A stretch of 64,000 bases of DNA from Panulirus ornatus (GCF_036320965.1 NC_092271.1:25705036-25769035), one strand, 5' to 3'. Counted from the stretch's first letter, positions 1 to 12,308 are shown. Program-made: numbers and translations. The notes: a model not told the origin generated them from the letters alone.

Positions 1-971
1 ATAATACCTGTATATAATGGCATATTCTGCTGACCATACATTTTTCAGTATCATAATACTGCTACGTAAATAAGATGCCGGGTTAGATCAAAATCATGCA
101 GTCATGTCCTGCACTACGCTTTCTTCAACAGTAATTCCATACGGACCCACGTTTGCAATAAGGGGTTCTGAGATCAAACATTACATACGTAACCCACGTC
201 TCTCTCCCCTAATGACGTCAGAGCCAGCAGACTCTAGCAACAAGGTTCAGGGCGCCTTGCACGGCAGCTATGGAAGTCTATTTCTGACACGGAGCTTGAG
301 GGAATATCGCGCCATTTACATAGCCGAGCAAGCCTCATACCTCATCCCACTTGGTCGCGTCATGGCAACCCCGCCGTCAAGTCACGGCAGTATTAGCCTA
401 GTTGCCAAGCTCAACGAAGGGGAGACGGGAGTTAATTAATGATCACATACTGTAGAACAGTCTCCCCTCACCCCACGACCTTTATTACTTGTTCTTCCCC
501 CTCTACAGTAAATTAGGTTAGCGATTACACGCTGGGGAGGAAAAACCAAGGTGGTTTGAGGATGAGCAAGATGACTAACGAAGTTCTCTGGTAAGAGATA
601 GCGAGCTGGCCTGGTTAGAGATGACCGATTGACCTACATAATCCGATTACTCACCTCCTTTGTGATGATAATATTAAGTATCATTCCTCAATCACAATCT
701 TAATCTACACCGATGCTACTTACGAAAAATAGGTCAAAACATCTTTCACTCCGATAGAAAAAGAGTAGGAACTAATGAAATTAAAGTCCATATACTATTT
801 CAAATGAAGTTAAACAATTGTAACGACAAATGAAAAGAATGTGAAATACTTGACCAACGGATGGCACATGTCTTGACACATTTCATTAGTCGTTCACTGA
901 AGTATGGTAGCATACGTTGTGGAAGTGTGCTGCGGCGTTCGTCTCCTCGGCTCCCACATCCTATCCTCCTT

Positions 972-972
<1 letters not shown>
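1..972. other. No gene recognised
   Basis: Unique-looking sequence with a CRE-like TGACGTCA near 214. The 111-codon frame at 104-439 has no recognised domain. Confidence 0.5.

Positions 973-1008
<36 letters not shown>
973..1008. repeat. (CA)18 microsatellite
   Basis: Pure dinucleotide run. Confidence 0.99.
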
Positions 1009-1011
<3 letters not shown>

Positions 1012-1466
1012 CCATTAAATTCTAATCCTGCTTCTACCTATCCAGCCAAATCCTAGTGGTTGGATATCAAGGTATCAATATCTTGATCATTAATTGGATT
1101 ATCATTACTATTATTATTTTCTTTTTTTGAGGGGGTAAAGTTAACATGATGGGCGTTCATTGGAAGGCTTGTCAAACTGTTGTAATCAAGAGAAGATAAA
1201 AAAAAAACGAATTACATTATCAGTATCGAAGGATGGTTACACTGTTAAGCCAATAATTCAGTTTTCACTGATTCACTGAAGACTAAGTAGAGATGGTGAT
1301 GAAAGACAGCTGGGATTGCAGCAGGGGGATAGTATGGAAGGATAGAACGATATAATGATGGATGGCAGGCCACCTTTCTAAGTGTGAAGCTATAACAAGG
1401 CTGTTATATGATGGAGTCTATTAATACCAGGGAAGCCCTGCCAACTCCATGTGTTACCCGTAAAAA

Positions 1467-1467
<1 letters not shown>

Positions 1468-1546
<79 letters not shown>
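1468..1546. repeat. (TA)n microsatellite
   Basis: Pure run of about 39 units. Confidence 0.99.
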
Positions 1547-1549
<3 letters not shown>

Positions 1550-1669
1550 TTACAATTCATGAAACGATACTGCTCTACAGTGACCTGCTGATCCCCCCCT
1601 CCCCCCCAAAGAGACCGTTCGAACGCCAGCTGATCTTCAGCGACCTGTGAGAATTTTCTGGTGACCTGG

Positions 1670-2205
1670 TTTGTTTACTCGACCTGGTGACCCAGTTGTT
1701 GTACAGAGTAACATGATGGTATGGACTCTCTGAGTGGCCTAGGGTTACTAGTCGAGTGAACTGATAGTGTCATAAATCTTGTGGAGTGACACTAGGACGT
1801 TACTGGGTTGCCTGGAGTGACCTAAGGACGTTACGCGTCATCTGCGGACGCTACAGGTTTTCTAAGTGACGGGAATGTTACAGGTTTTCTGGAGTGAGTT
1901 GATGACTGTGCACGTCTTCTATTGTGACCTGGGAACGTTACAAATCTTACAAAGGGGTCTGAGGGCGTTACAGGTTCTACTACTGTGACCTCGGGACATA
2001 ACAGATCTTTTGGTGTGACCTCAGGACCGTTGATGGTCTTCTGAAATGACCTGAGGACCGTTAATGGTCGTCTAGAGTGACATCGAGAGACATAACTTGT
2101 ACTGTACAGTGACCTGGGAACGTTACAGGCCTTCCTGAGTGACCTGAGGTCGTTACTGGCTTACTGGACTAACTTGAGGAGGGTTAGTGGCTCCCCTACA
2201 AGATG
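1670..2205. repeat. Degenerate ~28-38-bp minisatellite
   Basis: About 15 diverged units built on 'agtgacctgaggacgttaca' plus 'ggttttctgg'-type spacers. Unit length drifts and no two units are identical, so the array is old. Confidence 0.8.
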
Positions 2206-2712
2206 ACGTCATGACCAGAAATAAGACCGAGACAAAGGCGTTCATCAGTGTGATCCATCGATCTAAACAAAATACCCAGCTTTCAAAGCAATCGTACGAA
2301 AGTTATATCAAACTTTTTTTCACGGTAATTCGCATCAAACCGGCATTTGTATGATGAGTGAGGAGCCTTGAGCCAAGTATTCAGTTCCCATTGGCTAGGA
2401 AACTATGCATAGGCATGCCTTTGTAAGGAACGTTACACCAGGCAGGGGGTTCAAATGATTGCAATATAGCGGTTACAAAAATTGATGATGACGGACTCCA
2501 TGACTGTGTTAGTCGATATGCCAGCCTGCCTGAAGTCATTGCCGCGTACAAAGGTGATGAAACTCTCCTAGTTAATGTTGTTGCTCGACATGGGTCTACG
2601 TTTAGTGATAGTGTGGCGCAACATGTTTGGTGACGATTGCGCGTGGGATGCTGGGCAGTCATCCTTCCTCAGGCAACCGGTGGTACCTTCCCAACCGACA
2701 TGTACGCTTGCA

Positions 2713-2714
<2 letters not shown>

Positions 2715-2790
<76 letters not shown>

Positions 2791-2798
2791 TGTGTGTG
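2715..2798. repeat. (TC)29(TG)13 compound microsatellite
   Basis: TC run to 2772, then TG run. Confidence 0.99.
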
Positions 2799-3438
2799 CT
2801 TCTTCTACACTTGAGGCTCCAATCACGGATATGTCTTTAATTGAAAGATAAAGGTTAACGAAAGGGAAAAAGAAGAGACAAGGGAGAGTATTTGCGAATT
2901 TTGGAGAAAGTGAAAAAGATACTTTTAAAATGTGCCAGATCATAGTAATTGGGAAAGATTTGAGAGGGGAGAGGGTTCCAAACCTTCGAGGTGTAGGGAA
3001 AGATCAGGTATCAAAACGGCACGCCCTCGAGTTGCCAAAGGCCACACAGTAATCATGTGACGCAGTAGCTTGCTGAGTACTGTCACTAGTAACTGCGTGT
3101 TGTTGGATTCAGTGGTTATAAACAGCTAAAGGTTATTAAACCAGAATCCGCACGATACATCAAGCATGAAGTACAGGATTAAATTCAATATGTGTTTTTA
3201 CGAGGAGACTGTTATGCATTAGTTGTCCTGCTTCTTTTTGCCTTGCACTTGCTCATGTAGGTGACTACATGTTATTACTATGTAACCCAACGACCCTTTC
3301 TGTGGAGCTCCTGCAGCCTCAAAGCTGCACTCCACTGCTGTACCCTTTCCCGTTCGCTGACGATGATGAAGCCTCGTAGAAAGTGGCTTCTTGCTCGTGG
3401 TATTACTTCCTACAGGACGCAGTCAGGTTAACACCGTC

Positions 3439-3499
3439 AACTTGTTCCATCTTCAGGCTGGATCTGGTGGTTTTCTCGTGCCTGAAGATGGAACAAGTT
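3439..3499. repeat. Perfect 20-bp hairpin
   Basis: Left arm aacttgttccatcttcaggc (3439-3458) is the exact complement of the right arm 3480-3499, with a 21-base loop. Pairing stops at both ends of the arms. Confidence 0.95.
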
Positions 3500-4553
3500 A
3501 GTTCCGAACCGTCGCTGCCCTTTGGGAAACTCCTGAAGAAACTTCGAAAAGACCACCGAAAAAAACTGTACGGTAAATAGAAACTGCAGATAAGAAAATG
3601 AATAAAGGAGAGGAGAATATATAATCCACAATGCAGCCAATTTCAAAACTACTTAACCCCCCCCCCCCGGCTTAGGCAACCCTCTTTAAGTTAACTTTTG
3701 CCGAACTCTTCCTGACATGCCAAATGCAGTCCGCGAACTAGCTGCCACAAGAAACACAGACCCCCTTAAGAAGAAGACCCGACACCCTCACCCCCCACCA
3801 CCACCAGGCAACCAATTTAACGTTAACGGACGCCGTCAGGGCGTGGCAAAACTTCCTCTTCCTTCTCGTCCTCCTCCTCCTCCTCGTTGCCCCAGCCACT
3901 GGTGTAAAGTCCCTCACAATCCTTTAATCGTCAAGCCATCATATAAAAACTGACGCTTAATCTGCCTTCCCATTGGACAAAAAAAGAAAAAAGTATGGTC
4001 GCAAAACCACCGACCTTAAGCCCCTTCCCCCAATAATGATTAAAGAAAAAAGTCATGGCCATCAGAGGTAGATGATACCGTCGGTGCAAGACAGGGTTTC
4101 TAGCGAGAAGCCATACACGAACTGAGACTGTGTATGTCCTTAGAATTATCTGAAAAACCTGAAGAAGGTGTTCAAGTTTTTTCATCGTTAGGTGGACACA
4201 CAAGGACGCTGACGGCCTTCATGGCCCCCTTGTAATCGCTGAGGCTTAGATAAAGCCCAGATAACCATCCAGTCCACAGCCGCTAGTGGGGAAAACGTTT
4301 GCAACCCGAAAACGCACCACAGCTCAAGCTCTCCTACGCTGAAGACCTCACTTCCGAATGCAGCAGACGTGGCTACCCCAACAGTCCTTCATGACTTGCA
4401 GCTTATACTCTTAATTTTCATCTCAGGCCCCTTACGAGCTGCTGCATCTTTACTTAACGAAGTAAACAACACGAAAGTCAATCTTCGAGAACGAACCCCA
4501 TTTAACTATTTTGAATTTCATTTCATAGCGGAATGAATGTTTGCAACGATAAT

Positions 4554-4555
<2 letters not shown>

Positions 4556-4622
<67 letters not shown>
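4556..4622. repeat. (TA)n microsatellite
   Basis: Pure run. Confidence 0.99.
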
Positions 4623-4627
<5 letters not shown>

Positions 4628-5207
4628 TCAAATACCTTCATTCTGTGCTCAGCGGCTCCGCGCCATTGGGAGGTTACGTAACGCGCAGCCCAGCTATCAG
4701 ACGGCTCTTCTCAGATGCTGAACAAAAACTTCTCTTCAACCCTTGACTTGAACATGAGATGAATCGTACACTTCACTTCCCCTCGCTGTTAAAGTAGCAT
4801 GAAATGGCTCACTAGGGCGCCAAACGCAACCGTCGAGGCCTCAGACAAGCCAGATCGGCGGGAGTTAAGTAACGCCCTATGTGCAATACGTGGGCAGACG
4901 TGATGTAATCCTTTTTGGCAACAAGTTCGGTAGAATGCGATTCGAGTCTAAAATTGCCATGTCCATGAACCCTCATTAAAGCAACGTCAATAAGGATATG
5001 ACTATCATTTCCCCCATTATATACGTATAGTACAAGCCTGTGGTTCGATCACGTGACCAGCGCCTGCTAGCCCCCGGGGAGAGCGGGGATGCCCCACACC
5101 CATCCCATTACTCACCTCACCTGTCAGCTATCTTCTTTCCCTCTTGCTCACCCGTATCCCTCTCCCGTCATTTATCATCCTTTCCACCTCCTTCACCAGC
5201 TGTCACA

Positions 5208-5208
<1 letters not shown>

Positions 5209-5279
<71 letters not shown>
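5209..5279. repeat. (TA)n microsatellite
   Basis: Pure run, about 160 bp before the large foldback-like repeat. Confidence 0.99.
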
Positions 5280-5281
<2 letters not shown>

Positions 5282-5439
5282 TCTGAAATCTTTACTTACT
5301 AAAAAGCGGCCGGGCGAGCAGTCAGCTCACACAAGCTCCATTTTACGTGCTAATGTCACTTTTGCTACTAGATACCGCAGACCCAGATCAGATTCTCGAC
5401 TCGTGCGAACTGTGAGTGTGGTGGAATGACACTAGTGGA

Positions 5440-6045
5440 GACAACGAACGGGACGACTTGAACACGACCGTATAACCCTTGAAGACGACGGTACACGCCT
5501 TGAGCACGATCGTATAACCCTTGAAGACGACGGTACGCCTTGAGCACGATCGTACAACCCTTGAAGACGACGGTACGCCTTGAGCACGATCGTATAACCC
5601 TTGAAGACGACGGTACACGCCTTGAGCACGATCGTATAACCCTTGAAGACGACGGTACACGCCTTGAGCACGACCGTATAACCCTTGAAGATGACGGTAC
5701 AACCCTTGAGCACGACGGTGCAACCCTTGAATGCGACGGTACAACCCTTGGGCACGACGGTACAAACCCTGTACAAGAACGTATGAACAATTGAGCACGG
5801 TTACGACCCTTGGGCATGACGGTGAGACCCTTGAGCACGAAGGACTTGCCCTTAGCCATGATGGCCCGGTTTATGACCTGACCTGTAAGGGTTTCGTCTT
5901 TGACCTGACCACCATGAGGGGGTCGGGTCAAAGATGAGGCCATCGTACCGTAAGGCTATACCGTCCTGCTCAAAGGGACCGACGATCGCGCTCAGGGGTC
6001 GTACAGTCGAGCTCAAGGAGAACAGGAGGGCTGCGCCGTCCAACC
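5440..6045. repeat. Foldback-like repeat, tandem left arm and short right arm
   Basis: The left arm (5440-5870) is a tandem array of 19-21-bp units alternating 'cttgaagacgacggtacac' and 'cttgagcacgatcgtataac', forming a 40-42-bp higher-order unit. The centre (5898-5933) has inverted ctttgacctgacc / ggtcgggtcaaag (12 of 13 bases pair). The right arm (5940-6025) has complementary units ('taccgtcctgctcaaaggg', 'cgctcaggggtcgtac'). Frames stay open through the array on both strands because the units lack stops; these frames are not evidence of protein. Six or more related copies occur in the window. Confidence 0.85.
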
Positions 6046-6533
6046 CGGTCGACATTGAAAACCAAGAAATGAGGTAGTGAGGGTGTTTCCCCATCACCCA
6101 CTGCTCACGTGGACAGGATGGACCGGGCAGGTTGAGGGACCATGGTGTGCGGGGCGCGTGGGGAGTTCTCGACTTAGACCATTCCCGCCCGCCTACATCC
6201 ACCCCCAACCCAACCCAACCCCCGCTCCTCCCCCCGTGCTGCAGGTGTGATCTCCACTAGACACATGTGTTTTCACCAGATGTGGCGAGAGAGACATGGT
6301 CAATATCGTGACGATCGTGGGGTATATCAAAGTGGTGAAAATCAATCATGTAATCTTATATTTACAATTTTCCTTCCTGCAGTGTGGGTGGTTATAGTCC
6401 TCCACCAGTGAGGGAACATCCCCCGGAGAATCCCCTTAGCACGTCTGTCATCACAAGGTTAAGCATGTTCGTCCAAATAAGAATTCTGAGGCTTCCACAT
6501 TATATATTAAACAGATACTTACCACTCCTCATA

Positions 6534-6560
6534 ACACACACGCGCGCACACACACACACA

Positions 6561-6612
<52 letters not shown>
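6534..6612. repeat. (CA)n microsatellite with CG and CT interruptions
   Basis: Interruptions at the 5' side (cgcgcg, ctca). Confidence 0.98.
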
Positions 6613-6613
<1 letters not shown>

Positions 6614-6939
6614 TACTCATCTGGGAATGACACGCTGCACACCTTTACCGCAAAACGCATGAGAAAGAGCAGCTCAATATATCATGTTTCTGAAAGCTAT
6701 CTAGAAGAATGTTACAGAGACATGCAGATCGCAACATCTGCTTACATCGCACACCGCAATCCTATATTCTACATATGGCTTTTTAGGTTAGCCAATATCC
6801 TCCACAGGTTGGGTAGAGGAAATCAGCATTACAGGGATCATGACGCAGGCACCCATCCCCAGACGGAGGAGGTTCCGAGTAATGCACGAAGATATCTCCT
6901 GAGAAATGGGATGACCGTGCATCTGGTGTGAAAGTACGC

Positions 6940-7925
6940 GATGAAAGACAAGTGTTACAGGTTTTCTAACATACTAAGACGTACAGGCCAGTCAAGGTAA
7001 GACTGTCAGAAGATTCGAGGAAATGGCAAATGGATCTCACCGTAAGCAAAAGCACTGTGGCGCTAAAAAAAAAAAAAAATAAAATGTACTGATAAATGAA
7101 TGCAAAATGCTTGGTAAACCATGAGCAGAAATGGAAGAAGACCTAGGAGTGATTACCAGCAACTACCAAAAAATACGTCAAACAATGCCCAGCTACAAAT
7201 AACAAAAACCGCTTGAATGAGCAACTTCAACATAAAGGATTCACTGCTAGATTGAACTACCACACAAAGGATTCACTGCTAGAATGAGCTACCACACAAA
7301 GGATTCACTGCTAGATTGAACTACCACACAAAGGATTCACTGCTAGAATGAGCTACCACACAAAGGATTCACTGCTAGATTGAACTACCACACAAAGGAT
7401 TCACTGCTAGATTGAGCTACCACACAAAGGATTCACTGCTAGATTGAATTACCATACAAAGGATTCACTGCTAGATTGAGCTACCACACAAAGAATTCAC
7501 TGCTAGATTGAACTACCACACAAACGACAAAATACCATTAACAACGCACTGGAATACGTTATTCAAGTCTGGTTACCAACTCTTGTCAAAGATGGAGAAA
7601 AACTTGAACGACCTCAAAAATGAGCAACGAAACTAGTCCCATATAGACTTGAAAACGATCTAATCAAGTTTTCAAAATATCAAATGATTTCGACAACATA
7701 CGAAAATTTCTTCAACTGAGACAGACATACAATTGTACATATAATGAAGATAAAAGGAATGAGATGTAATACTGGAGTAATCAGCTGAGCATTCTTTCCT
7801 TTTTTTTTTTTTTGTCAGTTGTAAAATGGTAGTGCACTGGAATACATTGCCTGCAGACGTAGTTAAAGCAGAGGTTGTCAGTACCTTCAAATCAAGGCTA
7901 AACAAATACGTTAGTGTTATATGTC
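6940..7925 (+). pseudogene. CR1-like LINE reverse-transcriptase relic
   Basis: This is a broken 3' part of a CR1/L2-type non-LTR retrotransposon. Readable pieces, in order and in shifting frames, are: KWQMDL near 7021, the family's 'KWxMxFNxxKC' region; AEMEEDLGVITSN near 7127, the 'EEKDLGVxIS' motif; GFTARLNYHT from 7237, the 'GFIARNFEYKT' region; ALEYVIQVWLPTL near 7550, the 'LEYAVQVWSP' motif; and WNTLPADVVKAEVVSTFK near 7838, ending in RLNKYV, the C-terminal 'WNxLPxxVVxAxxxxxFK' signature. Stops, frameshifts and an internal 32-bp tandem array show it is dead. The motif comparison is from general knowledge of the family. The exact clade is not resolved. Confidence 0.8.
7237..7524 (+). repeat. 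32-bp tandem array inside the CR1-like relic
   Basis: Nine copies of a 32-bp unit beginning 'ggattcactgctagattg' start at 7237, 7269, 7301, 7333, 7365, 7397, 7429, 7461 and 7493. The copies are nearly identical, differing for example in agaatgagc versus agattgaac. The unit encodes the GFTAR-NYHT region of the surrounding reverse transcriptase. Because 32 is not a multiple of 3, successive copies shift frame. Confidence 0.95.
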
Positions 7926-8338
7926 GGTAAATAATCCTGCTTCTAGAAGCAATGTCAATTCCAACGCTCTGTACCATAGTTTTAGAGAGTTCACCCCAGG
8001 GCAGCAGCGCACCACACTCGGTATAAAGAACTCTTCCCGTCAGACATTCTAACAAAATTTCCAAGGTAGTACGTCTTCACACGCCACGTTTTTCTCCTTT
8101 TTCTTCTTCCGGCCGGGAATCAGTAGGAGGGAGGGGTGCCTTCTGTTTGGTTATCCTGTTCCTACCACTGTTAAGGAAAATGATGAGCAGATTACTTCGT
8201 CATGAACCATCAGGTCTCCTATTTCCTGTCCTTCTCATGCAGTGATGGAGTTCTTTGAAGTGAGTAGACTGAAGTACTCCTTTTTTCGTCCACTGACGAT
8301 TATGTAACCCCGATGAAGGGGAAGTCCAGTAATACTTG

Positions 8339-8339
<1 letters not shown>

Positions 8340-8419
<80 letters not shown>
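8340..8419. repeat. (AT)n(GT)n compound microsatellite
   Basis: AT run to 8378, GT run with one AT after it. A LINE tail fragment follows. Confidence 0.99.
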
Positions 8420-8421
<2 letters not shown>

Positions 8422-8426
8422 TATTG

Positions 8427-8492
8427 TGTCGGTCTCCCGAGTTTGCGAGTTAGCGCAAGGAAACAGACGAAAGAATGGCCCAACACACCCTT
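8427..8492 (-). mobile_element. Short LINE 3'-tail fragment
   Basis: The plus strand shows 'gtctcccgagtttgcgag' and 'gcgcaaggaaacagacgaaa', matching the LINE tail at 43405-43460 with few changes. It is flanked upstream by (AT)n(GT)n (8340-8419) and downstream by short (AT)n. Confidence 0.7.
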
Positions 8493-8810
8493 AAATATAT
8501 ACATATATATATATATGGCGTAACTACTCACATATGTCGATAAACAAATCTCACGGCAAGTTTACAAAAGGGTAGTTCCACATCAAACAAATGCAACCCA
8601 AGTCCCGGAAGACCTTCGAACGGGGAAGTCCATTCTTTCATCGCGAATGGATGGGATAACATTGTTAATATACCGGTGCGCTACGACACCGGATCTAAAC
8701 CACCAGTGTAACTGATTACTGAACATTTCTCTCGGGAGGAAAAGAAAAATATAGTTAACAGGTTTACTTTTTGAGTAGAGCTTTTGCTGGAAAGAGCTCC
8801 TCTGGGGGTT

Positions 8811-8924
8811 GGGGGGGGGGGGGGGGGTAGGGAGGGAGGGAAGAAAAAGAAAACGGGACTGTCAGGATGGGCGGGCGAAGGACACTGAGTATATATGGTG
8901 GGTTCTTGTTGCTGGGAGATACCA

Positions 8925-9008
<84 letters not shown>
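8811..9008. repeat. G17 run and (TC)40
   Basis: G run 8811-8827; pure TC run 8928-9008. Unique sequence lies between them. Confidence 0.98.
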
Positions 9009-9011
<3 letters not shown>

Positions 9012-9256
9012 TCCATTCCGCACGGTGCTGTGGTATTGGATGGGTACGCTGGATGCAAGAGTTGAGTGTACAGAGAGAAAGAGGAAAAGAGACTTTGCAC
9101 CTACTTACGGGGATAATTTTTTTTCCCCTATGGCAACGTTAGCTCGCGTCGTTCACTGCACATCTCGCTTGTGTTGTCACGCCAGTACATTTATCTCATC
9201 ATCAATTCTTGGTTGATCTGGGGCTTTACTTAATATCTCCGTCTAATCTTCTAGAC

Positions 9257-9598
9257 CAGGGGTTCCCCAACCTGGGGCACAACTACCCCCAGGGGCAAAA
9301 GTACCCCCAGGGGCACATATGCACTTCTCAAGGGGTACATAAGGGGTCTGAGAGTATAACCATGGTGTACACTGCTGTACAGTGTACACCACGAGTAGTG
9401 TAGAACACAACCAATATAGAACACCCTCGTTACAAATCAGCATAAAATCTTAGTATAGTCTCTTACAGATTTCACAGAATACATAATATAAAATCAATAT
9501 AATTTCATCAATTTTTGACCCTTAATCCTTAGGGGTACATGGGATCCTGTCAGAATGCCTAAGGGGTACAGAGGAACAAAAAAGGTTCGGAACCCCTG
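9257..9598. mobile_element. hAT-type MITE with TIRs and TSD
   Basis: A 342-bp non-coding element. Terminal inverted repeats are CAGGGGTTCCCCAACCT at the left and CAGGGGTTCC-GAACCT (complement) at the right; 'CAGxGGTTCCCAACCT' ends are typical of hAT/Charlie-like elements. It is flanked by 8-bp duplications, ttctagac (9249-9256) and atctagac (9599-9606), differing at one base and showing the nnnTAnnn pattern of the Buster group of hATs. The interior holds short subrepeats 'acccccaggggca'. It has no transposase frame, so it must have been moved in trans. Confidence 0.85.
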
Positions 9599-9890
9599 AT
9601 CTAGACTCTTCGACTCCCTATCTATGATGATGAGGAAGAAGCCACCCCATCTCTCCTTGCAGGGCATTCCTGTATTTTTCTATACATCTCAATAACAATT
9701 CCAGAATCTATTGTAGATATTTATGCTGTGTTTCGTTCCAATTGGTATTTGTCCCACATGCTGCTGGCGCAGAAAAAAAAAAAGATTATCAAATATCTCT
9801 GTATTTTCTTTTGGAAGTGTATCACTGAAGTTCTTTCAGCCATTCACGGAGGTCAAGGTACTGCAGAACGAAAATATCAACTGGAAAGGG

Positions 9891-10032
<142 letters not shown>

Positions 10033-10844
10033 ATGACAAAGAAAAGACGAGAGGAAAGAGGAACTTCCAAAAATGGCATGGTAAAGTTGTGACGAAAAAA
10101 CAGAAATTCCAGCCAAAGCAAGAAACCCATAACCGAGAAAATTACGAGGGAACGGATCACCGACACAGAAAACGCGCTCTTCTCGTGAGCAACCAGTTCC
10201 CCAGCGCGTTCACTCACATGAGAAAATTATTTCCTTCGCCCAGGACAAAGGCCCCCCCGGACATCCGGCTGCGACCGTGAGGTCAACTCGACACCTGTCT
10301 GCAGCCTGGAGACAGCGTGACGCTTGGGACAAAAGGCAGCTGGGTCATGTCACCAGCTCTTGCCAGCTGGGAGGGAACGTACCAAATGATCACACGCTCA
10401 CGCTGCAAGAAGAACTATTATATCTGCTTTAATCCTCTTGCCAAGTGCAAGGGCGAGGGTGAAATTGATGAAAACATTTCCCCCCCCAAAAGCTCAACAT
10501 TAAAATTTTTCAGTTAGGTATCTGTGTGCTGGTAATTACGAAACGTAACTGGGAAAAAAATTGAGAAAAAACGATGGAAACTTTAGAAAATGGCATCTTC
10601 CACTGACGTTTTGTGTTCCTCCTCTGAAAACTTTAATTTTCAGTCAACCTTTGGTGAGGGAGGGGCACGTCGACCGCTACTCTGTCAAGAGCAGCAATTT
10701 CATCAAACTCCACCTGCAGCCTCAGACGTTCCCCAGATGGCAACACTGTCCATCCCTGTTTCATAAGTCACAGAAAACGGCTACCTACCCTCATCACTAT
10801 ATCGTCTGCTCCTCGAATTAAGAGAAAAAAAGTCACGCTAACCC

Positions 10845-11012
10845 CCATGAGTACGGCGGTACGACCCATGAGCATATAGCCTTTGGGTATTAAGTCGTGA
10901 TCCCCCAACCTGACATTTTAAAAGGTTCAGGTCAAAGACCAGAACATGATACCCAAGGAACGTGCTGTGGTGCTCAAGAACCAATCGCACACTCGAGCTC
11001 AAAGAATATAAT
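10845..11012. repeat. Foldback-like repeat copy, diverged
   Basis: The left units 'gtacggcggtacgaccc' and 'atgagcatatagcctttggg' lead into a centre with inverted 'acctgac' / 'gttcaggt'. The right units are 'gatacccaaggaacgtgctg' and 'actcgagctcaaag'. It is the same arrangement as at 18265-18455. Confidence 0.65.
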
Positions 11013-11650
11013 ACAGCGAACTGGTAACACGACCCCCACATCCGAAAGTTGTATTCGTGACAGGGAAAAAAAAATATATATGTATATATTTTGCAGATCA
11101 AGCGAATGGCAACACTAGTGTAACTGGCGGTAATTTCAGTTATAGAAACGATGATGTACTGGGAAATAGGTAGAAGTATACGTTAGGCATTTATAGTCCA
11201 TCACGTTCAAAGCCTTCTAGTTCAAACCAGCTGTTCACGCCTAGATAGTTTATTTTTAATCTTGGCTTTGCGTGTGACTGAACTTATTGTGTTGAAGATA
11301 ACTACCTTGGATGAATATCCCGTTTGCCTTTCTAACCAGCAGCGAAATCGAGGATAGAATTCCATTTCATATCCATTTCGAAGACTTCCGTGATGTATTC
11401 CAATCGTCTTTCTCCTACCCTGCGCATCTCCCTGTGATAGCCAGTAGACGGTCCTAGGCACTCCACGAGAAACGTTCTCCGTCTATTTCTGTCAAGAGTA
11501 CAGGTGACACTACTCTATCTGGCCAAAACTATCTTCAGACCTCGCACTCTTTTTTTCTTTTTTTTTTCCTGTGACCCAAATCAACTGCGGATCTTTATAC
11601 ACTTTTAAAAGAGACGAACGGTCGTAAACAGGAAGCCTTACTTTGCAGAC

Positions 11651-11823
11651 CTCTCTCTCTCTCTCTCTCTCTCTCTGCAGGGGTTGTCTTCCTTTCGATA
11701 ATCTATTCTTTTTTTTACCTTACTCTGAAGCGACGGCCTTCTACCGCTCGCTCGCATCTGTTACCTTAAAACAGGTGTTCGAGGCCTCGTATACGCAGTT
11801 GTTACTGGGACGCAATACTTACT

Positions 11824-11897
<74 letters not shown>

Positions 11898-11948
11898 CCC
11901 AGCCTCCAGACAAAAAGCTAGTCGCAAGCTTCCTTTTCCTCATACCTA

Positions 11949-12020
<72 letters not shown>
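11651..12020. repeat. Three (CT)n arrays
   Basis: 11651-11676, 11827-11893 and 11953-12020, separated by unrelated sequence; the second and third are only 60 bp apart. Confidence 0.98.
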
Positions 12021-12025
<5 letters not shown>

Positions 12026-12305
12026 TCTAGGAAAACATGGGGTGAGCGCTTGCTCTGTCGCTGTGGCTAAATCCCATCGCAGGTACTCCTAGGTAGGTAG
12101 ATGGGTACTCTGCCTCTCTCTTGTAGCACAACAACACACGCCGCAGCACATCCCACAAGAGTCGTTGAGAACGCCAACCAAGGTAAGCCGGTGACATAAC
12201 CGCCCAGTCGTTCCACATTCCCTCACCCCCGTCAGCAGCTGCTCCACCCCCAACACTAACCTTCCCGTCCGCCCCTGCATCACCTCCTGATCACGTGACC
12301 AGCGC

Positions 12306-12308
<3 letters not shown>

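Noticed and set aside
4830..4905. Possible 5S rRNA-like piece ('gagttaagtaacgcc' resembling the 5S internal control region)
   Set aside because: The match is about 15 bases with an extra base upstream, and the rest of the 5S sequence is not found.
5368..5943. 191-codon minus-strand frame and overlapping frames on both strands
   Set aside because: Entirely a translation of the 19-21-bp tandem units. Several frames on both strands are open at once, which reflects the repeat and not a protein.
7237..7524. CRISPR-like array (regular 32-bp repeats)
   Set aside because: Units are contiguous with no variable spacers, and the context is a eukaryotic LINE relic.
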